From Opitutaceae bacterium (lineage in GTDB: Bacteria; Verrucomicrobiota; Verrucomicrobiia; Opitutales; Opitutaceae), in the NCBI GenBank assembly GCA_003151515.1, contig PLXS01000017.1, positions 1 to 64,000 of the forward strand: 64,000 nt of DNA. Reading direction: 5' to 3'. The notes under the pieces are model-generated. The model ran no database searches and was not told where the DNA came from. It saw nothing but the letters and a program-made list of their open reading frames with translations. Both the position numbers and the translations under genes were made by a program. Positions 46,387 to 55,612 of this stretch are shown piece by piece (position 1 is the first letter of the stretch; every line of letters starts with the position of its first letter).

Positions 46387-47625
46387 GTGAAAGCCCACGT
46401 GCTCCTGGTCTTCCTGACCCGCTTCGAGGAGAGCATGGCGATGCTCAAGGGGATCGCGCACTTCGAGCGCACCCACCACCTCTGGACGGCGTTCCACGAC
46501 GACCAGGCGCGCAGCGAGCAGGACCCCCACTGGGTGCGCAGCAAGAAGTGGGACGGGGTCATCAGCCGGCACACCACCCCGCAGATGGTGAGCGCCTGCG
46601 CCGAGCGCAAGATCCCGCTCATAGACCTGAACGACTGCCCTCCCTATCCCGGGGTGCCGAAGATCCGGCCCGACAACACGGCCATGGGCCACATGGGCGC
46701 CGAGCACTTCATCGAGAGGGGATACCAGAAGTTCGGCTTCTGCGGCTTCTCCAACGCGAGCTGGTCGCGCGAGCGCCGCGACGGGTTCGTCGAGGCCATC
46801 AAGCTGGCGGGTCGCCAGTGCTCGGTCTACGACGTGAGCTACCGCGGGGACACGACGCCCCTGGAGTGCGCCATCTACGACGTCGACTACCCCGGCGACA
46901 TGACGCCCTTCTGGGACGACGAGCAGATCAGCAAGCTCGCGGCCTGGATCGACCGGCTGCCGAGGCCCATCGCGCTCATGGCGTGCAACGACATGCGCGC
47001 GCAGCAGGTGATCAGCGCCGCGCGCTCGAAGGACATCCTCGTCCCCGAGGAGGTCGCCGTGCTCGGGATGAACAACGACACGATCCGCTGCGAGCTTTCC
47101 GACCCGGCCCTCTCGAGCGTGGCGCCGAACGCGTTCCAGTCCGGCTACCGCGCCGCCGAGCTGCTGGGCGAGATGCTCGCGGGGCGCGCCCCGAAGGAAC
47201 TCGACCAGCGAGTCGAGCCGGTCGGCGTCGTTACCAGGCATTCCACGGACGTCCTGGCCGTCGAGGACCGCAACGTGGCCGCCGCCCTGAGCTTCATCCG
47301 CGAGAACGCGTGCAACGGGATTACGGTCGAGCAGGTGCTGCAGCACGCGCACGCCTCGCGAAGCCAGATCGAGCGCAAGTTCCGCCAGCACATCGGCCGC
47401 TCCCCCCAGGCCGAGATCCGTCGCGTGCAGCTGCGCAAGATCCGCCAGCTGCTGATGGAGACCGACTTCCCCCTGAAGCGCATCGCCGAGCTCACGGGCT
47501 TCGAGCACATGGAGTACATGTGCGTGCTCTTCAAGCGCATGACGGGGATCTCCCCCGGGATCTACAGGGCGAAGATGCAGGACAAGACGATCGTTGGGTC
47601 CGCCGCCGCGCCGCAGGGCCAATGA
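46387..47625 (+). CDS. XylR-type regulator: periplasmic-binding-like domain plus AraC HTH
   Basis: N-term LacI-like DNTAMGHMGAEHFIERGYQKFGFCGFSNASWSRERRDGFVEAI; C-term RSQIERKFRQHIGRSPQAEIRRVQLRKIRQLLMETDFPLKRIAELTGFEHMEYMCVLFKRMTGISPGIYR. Confidence 0.95.
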   Translation: MKAHVLLVFLTRFEESMAMLKGIAHFERTHHLWTAFHDDQARSEQDPHWVRSKKWDGVISRHTTPQMVSACAERKIPLIDLNDCPPYPGVPKIRPDNTAMGHMGAEHFIERGYQKFGFCGFSNASWSRERRDGFVEAIKLAGRQCSVYDVSYRGDTTPLECAIYDVDYPGDMTPFWDDEQISKLAAWIDRLPRPIALMACNDMRAQQVISAARSKDILVPEEVAVLGMNNDTIRCELSDPALSSVAPNAFQSGYRAAELLGEMLAGRAPKELDQRVEPVGVVTRHSTDVLAVEDRNVAAALSFIRENACNGITVEQVLQHAHASRSQIERKFRQHIGRSPQAEIRRVQLRKIRQLLMETDFPLKRIAELTGFEHMEYMCVLFKRMTGISPGIYRAKMQDKTIVGSAAAPQGQ

Positions 47626-49718
47626 CCCCGCCCGGCCCCCCGATGCGCCTGCGCCGCCTGCTGATCGCCCCCGCCTGTGCCCTTGCCTTCGCGGCCGCCC
47701 AGGGCGGCCCGAAGCCGATCGAGTTCGACTTCGTCGCGCCCGTGAGCGACGTCGCGAACCCGTACTCGCGCGAAATCTGGGCGAAGGTGACGACGCCCTC
47801 CGGCCAGACGCTGACGCTGCCGGCCTATTACGCCGACATGGGCCTATACGCCGTGCGGGTGCGCCCCGACGAGGCGGGGACCTACCGCTTCGGGGCGGTC
47901 TCGGAGACGACAAAGGGGGTGCGCTCGAGCGACCTCGTCGTCAGCCTGATCCCGCCGGCCGAGGTTGCGAACACCGCCCGGACGCGCCTGCCCGCCATCA
48001 TGAGGAACGCGGGCGAGCCCCGGCTCCTGCAGCGCTCGGACGGCCACCCTTACATACCGGTGGGCGCAAACCTCGCCTGGGCGCCCGACGAGAGCCCCGA
48101 CACGGTCGCCTTCTACCAGAAGGCGTTTCCGGCCTTCGCCCGGGCGAACCTCAACTGGATGCGCGTGTGGATGGCGGACTGGGACGGCCTGGACCTGGAC
48201 TGGCTTCCCGCCAGCATGGGCCCTTCGCCCAAGCCCGGGAGGCTGAGCGAGGACGTCGCCGAGCGCTGGGATAGGATCATCGAGTCGGCCGAGGAGAACG
48301 GGGTGTACGTGCAGGTGGTCCTGCAGCACCACGGCCAGTACACCACCTACAACGACTCAAACTGGGCCCAGAACCCGTGGAACGCCGCGAACCCCGGCGG
48401 ATTCCTGCGGTCGCCGACGGACTTCTTCACCGACCCGAACGCCCGGCTGATCACGCTGCTCAAGTACCGCTACATCGTCGCCCGGTGGGGCTGGTCGCCG
48501 GCGGTGCTGGCCTGGGAGCTGTTCAACGAGGTGCACTGGACGAACGCCATGAGGGAGGGGCACGAGGCCGACGTCGCGCGCTGGCACTCGGCAATGGCGG
48601 ACTACATCCGCTCGGTCGACGCCTACGGCCACCTGATAACGACGAGCACCGAGAACCTCCGAAGCCCCGTCTACGAGAAGATGGACTACTGCCAGCCGCA
48701 CCTCTACGCGTCCAACATGGTCGCGGGGGCGCGGGCCTTCGCCCAGGGCTACGCGTCGCTCGGCAAGCCCGCGTTCTACGGCGAGGCGGGCAACGATCAC
48801 GAGGCCGTGCCCGCCGAGGCCATCAAGGCGGGACTGGACCTCGTGCCGCCGGTGTGGGCGAGCATCATGGGCCAGGGGGACCTTGCCGCCCAGCCGTGGG
48901 ACGGGTGGAACGTCCTCGGGACGAACCGGCTGGGGGAGCTGGGATCGGTCATCCGCTTCCTCGCGGTGAACGGGGTCGCCGCGCAGAGGGGACTCGGGCC
49001 CTTTTCGTGCGTTGTCGAGTGCGCCGCCCGCGTGCCGCTCAAAATCGTCGCCGGCGAGGTCTGGCAGCGCCGCGCCCCGCTGGAGACCGAGTACCCGCTT
49101 GACGGCAGGGAGCCGATCGAGGCGGCGGAGGTCGCCGCAACCCTCGTGGGCAACCGCGCGAGCGTCGCCGACGGTTACCCGGACCGCGCGACCTACCGCC
49201 TGGACATGCCGCGCGACACGACGATGCGCGTGCGCGTCGATTCCAGGGCGGAGGCGGGCGGAGGCCTGCGGGTGAGCCTGGACGGCTCGATCGTGGCGGC
49301 CCACCGGTGGGCCGGGGGAACGGCGCCGATGGATCCGGTTGTGCTCGAATTCCCCGTCGCCAAGGGCAGGCGCACGCTCCTTCTTGAGGATCCGGGCCCG
49401 GACTGGATCGGCATTGCCGAGATCGACACGGGGCTCGACCAGCCGGCCCTGGCGCTCATCGGACGGCGAAACGAGCGCTTCATCGAGGCGTGGATCTGGA
49501 ACCGCGCGGGGCTGTACGCCCTGGGCCAGCCCAAGCCGGTGGCCGGAACCGCGGCAATCGACAACGTGGCCGCCGGAACGTGGAAGGTCACCTGGTGGGA
49601 CGCCGCGAGGGGCGCCCCCTCCGGCACGCTCGTCGTGAAACATCCGGGCGGGACCCTCAGGCTCGAGACCCCGCCGATAGGCCGCTACGCCGCGGTCGCG
49701 CTCTCCCTCGTGCCCTAG
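47622..49718 (+). CDS. secreted glycoside hydrolase with DUF5060-like N-terminus and GH5-like barrel
   Basis: FDFVAPVSDVANPYSREIWAKVTTPSGQTLTLPAYY...HPYIPVGANLAWAPDE...NLNWMRVWMADW...AVLAWELFNEVHWTNAM...FYGEAGND; ATGA overlap with regulator. Confidence 0.82.
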   Translation: MTPPGPPMRLRRLLIAPACALAFAAAQGGPKPIEFDFVAPVSDVANPYSREIWAKVTTPSGQTLTLPAYYADMGLYAVRVRPDEAGTYRFGAVSETTKGVRSSDLVVSLIPPAEVANTARTRLPAIMRNAGEPRLLQRSDGHPYIPVGANLAWAPDESPDTVAFYQKAFPAFARANLNWMRVWMADWDGLDLDWLPASMGPSPKPGRLSEDVAERWDRIIESAEENGVYVQVVLQHHGQYTTYNDSNWAQNPWNAANPGGFLRSPTDFFTDPNARLITLLKYRYIVARWGWSPAVLAWELFNEVHWTNAMREGHEADVARWHSAMADYIRSVDAYGHLITTSTENLRSPVYEKMDYCQPHLYASNMVAGARAFAQGYASLGKPAFYGEAGNDHEAVPAEAIKAGLDLVPPVWASIMGQGDLAAQPWDGWNVLGTNRLGELGSVIRFLAVNGVAAQRGLGPFSCVVECAARVPLKIVAGEVWQRRAPLETEYPLDGREPIEAAEVAATLVGNRASVADGYPDRATYRLDMPRDTTMRVRVDSRAEAGGGLRVSLDGSIVAAHRWAGGTAPMDPVVLEFPVAKGRRTLLLEDPGPDWIGIAEIDTGLDQPALALIGRRNERFIEAWIWNRAGLYALGQPKPVAGTAAIDNVAAGTWKVTWWDAARGAPSGTLVVKHPGGTLRLETPPIGRYAAVALSLVP

Positions 49719-51310
49719 GGGGCCCCTTCCAAGGGCCCCTGGACCAGGTGGCCGCGCCCGTTCAGGTAGATCGGCAGCGCATAGTCTCCCACATACTCCT
49801 TGCGCCAGTAGTTGCCCGTCCTGCGGTAGGTCGCCAGGTCCGTGAAGCTGAACACGTAGACCGGCATGCGCACGAGCGTTGGCGGCCTGTCGGCGAAGGG
49901 GTCGCCCCTGAACAGGGCCATGACGTCGGGGTTGCGCAGGATCAGGAGCGCCGCGACCCTCGGAATCACCGTGGTCTGGGGCACGTTGACGGCAAGCTGC
50001 AGCCCCGCCTCGAACCGGTCGAACCAGGGGGCGACGTGGCGGCAGATCTGGTCCTCGTGCTGGGGCTTGTAGCGGAACTCGAAGCTGCGCCAGGTCCTGC
50101 CGCCGTCGTTCGACCCCTCATACTCGACCTCCAGCTTGGCCCGGGGGAAGGAGACGTAGGGGATGTAGGCGTTCGCGCTCTCGAAGTCCCTGAAGAGGTA
50201 GTCGACGGGCCGGGATTCGAAGCTCGGGATGCTCCTTAACGTCTTGTCCATCGCGGCAGCCACGAAGAAGTACACGCCCAGGAAGAAATGCACGCCGAGA
50301 AGCGCCCGCAGGCCGTAGACGCGCCACGCCGAGCACGCCGCGCGCGTCTGGCTCGCCGTGCACACCGCGATGGCGCCGGCCACGCGGGACAGGCGCAGCC
50401 GCTGCGCCGCCGCCGCGAGCATCTGGTCGTCCAGCAGCGCGGCCCCCAGGGCGAGCGCCGCCGTGTTAAGCCAGCCGAAGCTCGTCGTCAGCTGGATCCC
50501 CGACTGGAAGGCGACCCAGGCCGCGAGCGCAAACCAGCGCCACCGCCGGGCGCAGAACATCGCCAGGAGGGGCCCCGCGATCTCCGCCGTGAACGTGAGC
50601 GCGATCTCGAACACGTGGTACGCATGGGGCATCTGGTGGTCGAGGTAGCCCAGGAAGGTGGGCAGCGGGCTCGTCTCGTACATGACATCCATCGCCGTCA
50701 GGTCCCGCCAGCGGGGGTCGCCGTTGATCAGCTTGATGATGCCCGCCTCGAACATGATCCTCACGAGCAGCCACCGCACCGTCAGGACCGCGATGGGGCG
50801 CGGGGGCGACGAGGCTCCGAGGCCCGGGCGCAGCCCGGCCGGCGCGAACGGGATGAAGAGGAGCGCCGTCTCGAGCATGAGCTTGTCGACTATCGTCGAG
50901 GAGAAGATCCCCCACGCGGACACGAACGATAGGAGCGCGAGCCAGCACGCGAAGAGCGCCATCCTCGGCCAGAGGTTGAGGACAAGGGCGACCGCCGCCG
51001 CCATGCCGAGCCACTCGAGGGCCGTGATCGCCGCAGTGCCGGTGCCCAGCCAGAAAAGGCTCGGCGCCCGCAGCAGCCTCTCGGCGGCGCCCGGGAAGAG
51101 CCCCCGGAGTGTGTGGAAGTACTCGGAGGCCGGGGCGATGCCGGCGGGGCCGATCAGGGCGCGGCCCTCGACGATGATTCCGGCAAAGACGATGATGAAG
51201 ACCAGGCCTATGCAGCGAAGCAGGAACCAGCGCGGCCACAGGTAGGTGGCGCCGCCCGCCAGACCGAAGAAGTCCCTGAGGTTGCGCCAGGCGCCTCCGA
51301 GAAGCCTCAT
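49715..51310 (-). CDS. lipase maturation factor (LMF1)-family membrane protein
   Basis: YLWPRWFLLRCIGLVFIIVFAGIIVEGRALIGPAGIAPASEYF...IVDKLMLETALLFIPFAPAG...VRWLLVRIMFEAGIIKLINGDPRWRDLTAMDVMYETSPLPTFLGYLDHQMPHAYH. Confidence 0.85.
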   Translation of the reverse strand: MRLLGGAWRNLRDFFGLAGGATYLWPRWFLLRCIGLVFIIVFAGIIVEGRALIGPAGIAPASEYFHTLRGLFPGAAERLLRAPSLFWLGTGTAAITALEWLGMAAAVALVLNLWPRMALFACWLALLSFVSAWGIFSSTIVDKLMLETALLFIPFAPAGLRPGLGASSPPRPIAVLTVRWLLVRIMFEAGIIKLINGDPRWRDLTAMDVMYETSPLPTFLGYLDHQMPHAYHVFEIALTFTAEIAGPLLAMFCARRWRWFALAAWVAFQSGIQLTTSFGWLNTAALALGAALLDDQMLAAAAQRLRLSRVAGAIAVCTASQTRAACSAWRVYGLRALLGVHFFLGVYFFVAAAMDKTLRSIPSFESRPVDYLFRDFESANAYIPYVSFPRAKLEVEYEGSNDGGRTWRSFEFRYKPQHEDQICRHVAPWFDRFEAGLQLAVNVPQTTVIPRVAALLILRNPDVMALFRGDPFADRPPTLVRMPVYVFSFTDLATYRRTGNYWRKEYVGDYALPIYLNGRGHLVQGPLEGAP

Positions 51311-53115
51311 CGGGCGGCGGTGGCCCCGGCCTGGCGCCCCGCGAAAAGGGCGATGGCGAGGAGCTGCTCGCCCGGGGCCTGGGCGGCGGCGTCCTCGAGC
51401 CCGTCCGAGAGGGCCGAGGCGACGCGCTCGGAGCTTCGGGAGCCGGCTGCGATGGCAAGGCTCTCGGCCGATGGCGGGTCGCCCCCGGCGAGCGGCCTCA
51501 GGAAGAGGCCCGCCGGCACTGGCGAAGCGCAGGCATAGTAGCATCCGGACGGATCGAGGAAGGTGGCGTCCAACCGGTCAAGGAGCCGGTCGGCAAGGGC
51601 GCCGGCCTCCCGGTCGCCTGCGGAGGCCGCAAGGTCCCGGCAGCCGAGCGCCAGCGCGGCGTAGTCCTCCGGGGCCGCGGGCGTCGCCGCGCCCTCGAAC
51701 CGGAGCAGTGAGCCGTCCGGCGCCAGGAAGCGCCCCCTCACAGCCCGCAGCGCCTGGCGGGCGGCGTCAAGGTAGCGCTTCTCGCCAAGCTGGACCCCCG
51801 CGCGCGAAAGCGCGCTCAGGAGCAGGCCGTGGGCGCCGGCTGTGGCCCTCTCGTCCCTCGGCGGGGCGGGGCGGCGGTCGCGCAGCGAAAGGAGGCGAGC
51901 TTCCGCCGCGGACGGCCATGCGGCGTCGGCCGGGCAGCGCAGGAAGTTCCTGCCGGCATAGGTGCCGGCGGGGTCGTCGTCCTGGGGCACGTTACCGAGC
52001 GCCTGCACTGCGTGGGAGCGCTCGAACGCCGCCGCGCCGGCGCCAAGGGCCGCGTCGATCTCCCCTTGAGTCCACGCATAGTAGCCCGAGTGCTCCTCGG
52101 CGGTGGCGTCCACCGTCGCCGCGTAGGTCCCGTCGGGGCGCGCCAGCCGGCCGAGGGCGTAGTCAAGCGCGCCGCGGGCGCACGCTCCGAAGGACGAAGC
52201 GTCGGAGAGCCGGGCCCCCTCCAGGAAGGCCAGGGCTATGCGGGCCTGGTCCGAAAGCGTCTTCTGGGGGTAGGGTATGCGCCAGGCGGCGTCGTTTGCA
52301 TAGCGGAAGAAGCCCCCGTCGAGAGGGTCGCGCACCGCGCCCGCCGCGATCGCGCGCAACGTGAGGAGAGCCGCGTCGCGGTCGCCGGCCGACTGCCCGA
52401 GCAGGAAGCGAAGGAGCTCGGGCTCCAGCGTCCTGGGTGGGTCGCCGAAGCCGCCGTGCTGGGCGTCAAGCGCAGAGCGCCACGCGGCTGAGGCCGCAGA
52501 GAGCCTGGCCGCCGCCTTCTGGGCGCTCCAGGCGTGCCCGGCCGCCCCGGCGCCCTCCGCGAGCTGGCCCCGGGCCTCGGCCGCGTGCCTGCGGCATGCG
52601 GCGGGGTTCGCCTCCCACGCGCCCGCCGCCTGGCCGGCCAGCTTGAGGAATCCCGGGGCCCCCCAGTCCTCGGACGGCGACAGGTAGGTTGCGCCCTCGT
52701 AGGGAAGCAGTTCCGGCGTCAGCCACACGTTCAGGGGCCAGCCCCCGAGCTGCTTAACCTCGCCGACATACCTCTGGTAGAGCGCCGCCACGTCGGGCCT
52801 CTCGTCCCGGTCCACGATCACGCAGACGAAGCGGCTGTTGAGCCACTCGGCGCTCTTCGGGTTGGCGAAGGTCTGGCGGCGCATGGCGCCGGCGAGCTCG
52901 CTCTCGAAGGACCCCACGAAGAGGAACACCGGCTTCTGCTCGGCCTTCGCGCGGGCAAACGCCGCCTCGCCCCAGGGCATCCAGTCGACGGGGCTGTCCG
53001 CGTTCTCCCGCAGGAACGCCGACGCCTCGCCCCGGAGGCGCTCCGCGGCGTGCGCCGCGGTCGCGCATGCGCCGATTGCCGCAATGAGGATGGCGGGGCC
53101 GTGTCGGAGGGGCAT
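51307..53115 (-). CDS. DUF255/YyaL-like thioredoxin-domain protein lacking the CxxC motif
   Basis: LRENADSPVDWMPWGEAAFARAKAEQKPVFLFVGSFESELAGAMRRQTFANPKSAEWLNSRFVCVIVDRDERPDVAALYQRYVGEVKQLGGWPLNVWLTPELLPYEGATYL; then (alpha/alpha)-type helical region. Confidence 0.88.
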   Translation of the reverse strand: MPLRHGPAILIAAIGACATAAHAAERLRGEASAFLRENADSPVDWMPWGEAAFARAKAEQKPVFLFVGSFESELAGAMRRQTFANPKSAEWLNSRFVCVIVDRDERPDVAALYQRYVGEVKQLGGWPLNVWLTPELLPYEGATYLSPSEDWGAPGFLKLAGQAAGAWEANPAACRRHAAEARGQLAEGAGAAGHAWSAQKAAARLSAASAAWRSALDAQHGGFGDPPRTLEPELLRFLLGQSAGDRDAALLTLRAIAAGAVRDPLDGGFFRYANDAAWRIPYPQKTLSDQARIALAFLEGARLSDASSFGACARGALDYALGRLARPDGTYAATVDATAEEHSGYYAWTQGEIDAALGAGAAAFERSHAVQALGNVPQDDDPAGTYAGRNFLRCPADAAWPSAAEARLLSLRDRRPAPPRDERATAGAHGLLLSALSRAGVQLGEKRYLDAARQALRAVRGRFLAPDGSLLRFEGAATPAAPEDYAALALGCRDLAASAGDREAGALADRLLDRLDATFLDPSGCYYACASPVPAGLFLRPLAGGDPPSAESLAIAAGSRSSERVASALSDGLEDAAAQAPGEQLLAIALFAGRQAGATAAR

Positions 53116-53254
53116 CGTGTTCTTGGGCGTTGCGCCGCCCCGCGGGCGGGGTCGTCGGGCGTCCATGTTGGATGCCGGGGCGCGCCATCGCAACCCTGTG
53201 CTCGGGCGAGTGCGGGTTTGCCCTCGGCTTAAATTGTTGGTACCGCTCGCCCCC

Positions 53255-53902
53255 ATGAGGATCCACGAAGGCCAGCGCGTGCTCAGGGCAGGCACACCCC
53301 TGCGCACCGCCCGTGCGGCCGTCATCCTCCTTCATGGCCGGGGGGCCACGGCCGAGGACATCCTCTCGCTTGGCGAGCAGGCAATCGAGGACGTCTCGTG
53401 CGTCTCCCTGCTGGCGCCGCAGGCCTCGGGCAATGCCTGGTACCCGCTGCGCTTCCTGGCGCCCCTGGATCAGAACGAGCCTCACCTGGGCGCCGCTCTG
53501 GGTGTCGTCGCCGGGCTCGTGCGCGAGGTCGAATCCGTGGGCCTGGCGCTCTCAAGGATCGTCCTGGCGGGCTTCTCGCAGGGCGCCTGCCTGGCGCTTG
53601 AGTACGCGGCGAGAAACCCGGGGCGCTACGCGGGCGTCCTGGGGCTGAGCGGGGCCCTGATTGGCCCGCCTGGCACCCCCCGCAGCCCGAAGGGCGGCAT
53701 GGCCGGGACCCCCGTCTACCTGGGCTGCAGCGACAGGGACCCGCACATCCCGCTCCCCAGCGTCGAGGAGACCGCCGCTTTCTTCCGCGGCCTTGGCGCC
53801 GAAGTCGACAAGGCCATTTTTCCCGGCATGGGCCACACGGTGAACGCGGAGGAACTCGCGGAATTCCAGAGTCTTGTGAGCGCCGCCGCGGCAGCGGCCT
53901 GA
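53255..53902 (+). CDS. phospholipase/carboxylesterase-type alpha/beta hydrolase
   Basis: AAVILLHGRGATAEDILSL...IVLAGFSQGACLALEYAARNP (GFSQG nucleophile elbow)...PVYLGCSDRDPHIP...FPGMGHTVN. Confidence 0.92.
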   Translation: MRIHEGQRVLRAGTPLRTARAAVILLHGRGATAEDILSLGEQAIEDVSCVSLLAPQASGNAWYPLRFLAPLDQNEPHLGAALGVVAGLVREVESVGLALSRIVLAGFSQGACLALEYAARNPGRYAGVLGLSGALIGPPGTPRSPKGGMAGTPVYLGCSDRDPHIPLPSVEETAAFFRGLGAEVDKAIFPGMGHTVNAEELAEFQSLVSAAAAAA

Positions 53903-54015
53903 CACGCGGATTCCGGGGGTCGGCGCTTGCGGTTGGCCGCCGCGGACCTAAGATTGAGAGTCCCCCCGGGCCCTTTCCGGCCGGGGGCTTTCAAAGCAGG
54001 AGAACCCCCATCAAC

Positions 54016-55545
54016 ATGCCCTCAGAAACCCTCGCAATGCTGTCCTCCCATCTAGGCCTGCTGCCCTCGGTATGCTGCGCCTTCGCCCTCGGGGCGATGA
54101 CATCGGCCCGCGGGGCCGACGCCTCGGGGCAGGTGGGGGTCTTCGAGCAGCACGGCGACATAGGCGGCGTCGCCATCCCCGGCACAGCCGCATACGACGC
54201 CGACACCCAGGAGTACGCGGTGTCGTCATCCGGGACGAACATGTGGACGGACCACGACGAGTTCCAGTTCGTGTGGAGGAAACTCAAGGGGGACTTCATC
54301 ATCCAGGCCTCGACGGAGTTCCTGGGCGCCGGCAGCAACGCGCACCGCAAGATGGGCCTGATCGTGCGCGCAAGCCTCGACCCGCGCTCGCCCCATGTGA
54401 ACGCCTGCCGCCACGGCAGCGGGCTGGCGGCGCTGCAGTTCCGCAAGACCCAGGGCGGCCCGACCGAGGAGATCCGCCTCAAGGTCGACGGACCCGACGT
54501 GCTGCAGCTTGAGCGCTCCGGCAAGAAGTTCACGATGTCGGCCGCGCGCTTCGGCGACACATACACGAGCCAGGACCTGGACGGCGCCGACCTTCCCGAC
54601 GAGGTCTATGTGGGCATCTACGTCTGCGCGCACAACAACACGCTGGTCGAGAAGGGCATCTTCAGGAACGTGCGGCTGGTCCAGCCCGCGAGGCCCGACT
54701 TCCGGCCCTACCGCGACTACATCGGCAGCGACATCGAGCTGCTCGACGTCAACACGGGCGTGCGCCGGACGATCTACCACGCGGATGACTCGCTGCAGGC
54801 GCCGAACTGGACGCCCGACGGCAAGCGCCTCGTGTACAACCACAACGGGCGCATGTTCAGCCTGGAGCTGGCGACGCGCGAGTCCTCTGCCATCGACACC
54901 GGGGACCAGGTCCACTGCAACAACGACCACATGCTTTCCTTTGACGGGAGGATGCTTGGGATCAGCAGCGGCTCCCCGTCGATCGTCTACACGCTGCCCG
55001 TCGGGGGCGGGGTGCCGAAACAGATCACGCCCACCGGGCCGTCCTACCTGCACGGCTGGTCGCCCGACGGGAAGTTCCTCGTCATCACGGGTGCCCGCAA
55101 CGGCAACCTCGACATCTACAAGGTCCCGGCCGACGGCGGCCCCGAGGTGCGCCTGACGACCGCCAAGGGCCTGGACGACGGCTCGGAGTACACCCCGGAC
55201 GGGGGCACGATCTTCTTCAACTCGGAGCGCTCGGGCAAGATGCAGATCTGGAGGATGAACGCGGACGGATCGGAGCAGACCCAGGTCACGAACGACGAGT
55301 ACAACAACTGGTTCCCGCACGTCTCGCCCGACGGAAAGACGATCCTTTTCATCACCTTCCCCCCGGAGATCCCCTCCGGCGAGCACCCGTTCTACAAGCG
55401 CGTCTACCTGCGAAAGATGCCGGTGGACGGCGGCAAGCCGACGGTCGTCGCCTACGTGTACGGCGGGCAGGGTTCCATCAACGTGAACTCCTGGTCGCCG
55501 GACTGCAGGACCATCGCGTTCGTCAGCAACTCGGGCTCCTTCTGA
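54016..55545 (+). CDS. secreted TolB-like/PD40 beta-propeller protein with DUF1349-like N-terminal region
   Basis: APNWTPDGKRLVYNHNGRMFSLEL, LHGWSPDGKFLVITGARNGNLDIYKVPADGGPEVRLTTAKGLDDGSEYTPDGGTIFFNSERSGKMQIWRMNADGSEQTQVT. Confidence 0.88.
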   Translation: MPSETLAMLSSHLGLLPSVCCAFALGAMTSARGADASGQVGVFEQHGDIGGVAIPGTAAYDADTQEYAVSSSGTNMWTDHDEFQFVWRKLKGDFIIQASTEFLGAGSNAHRKMGLIVRASLDPRSPHVNACRHGSGLAALQFRKTQGGPTEEIRLKVDGPDVLQLERSGKKFTMSAARFGDTYTSQDLDGADLPDEVYVGIYVCAHNNTLVEKGIFRNVRLVQPARPDFRPYRDYIGSDIELLDVNTGVRRTIYHADDSLQAPNWTPDGKRLVYNHNGRMFSLELATRESSAIDTGDQVHCNNDHMLSFDGRMLGISSGSPSIVYTLPVGGGVPKQITPTGPSYLHGWSPDGKFLVITGARNGNLDIYKVPADGGPEVRLTTAKGLDDGSEYTPDGGTIFFNSERSGKMQIWRMNADGSEQTQVTNDEYNNWFPHVSPDGKTILFITFPPEIPSGEHPFYKRVYLRKMPVDGGKPTVVAYVYGGQGSINVNSWSPDCRTIAFVSNSGSF

Positions 55546-55562
55546 CCGGAGCCGAAAAGAAG

Positions 55563-55586
55563 GCCGCCCGGCCTTCGCCGGGCGGC
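55563..55586 (-). terminator. hairpin terminator between convergent genes
   Basis: GCCGCCCGG-CCTTCG-CCGGGCGGC; on the minus strand it is followed by CTTCTTTTC, so it best serves the TonB receptor. Confidence 0.75.
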
Positions 55587-55612
55587 AACCGCGGGGATGG
55601 CTTCCCCCGGGC

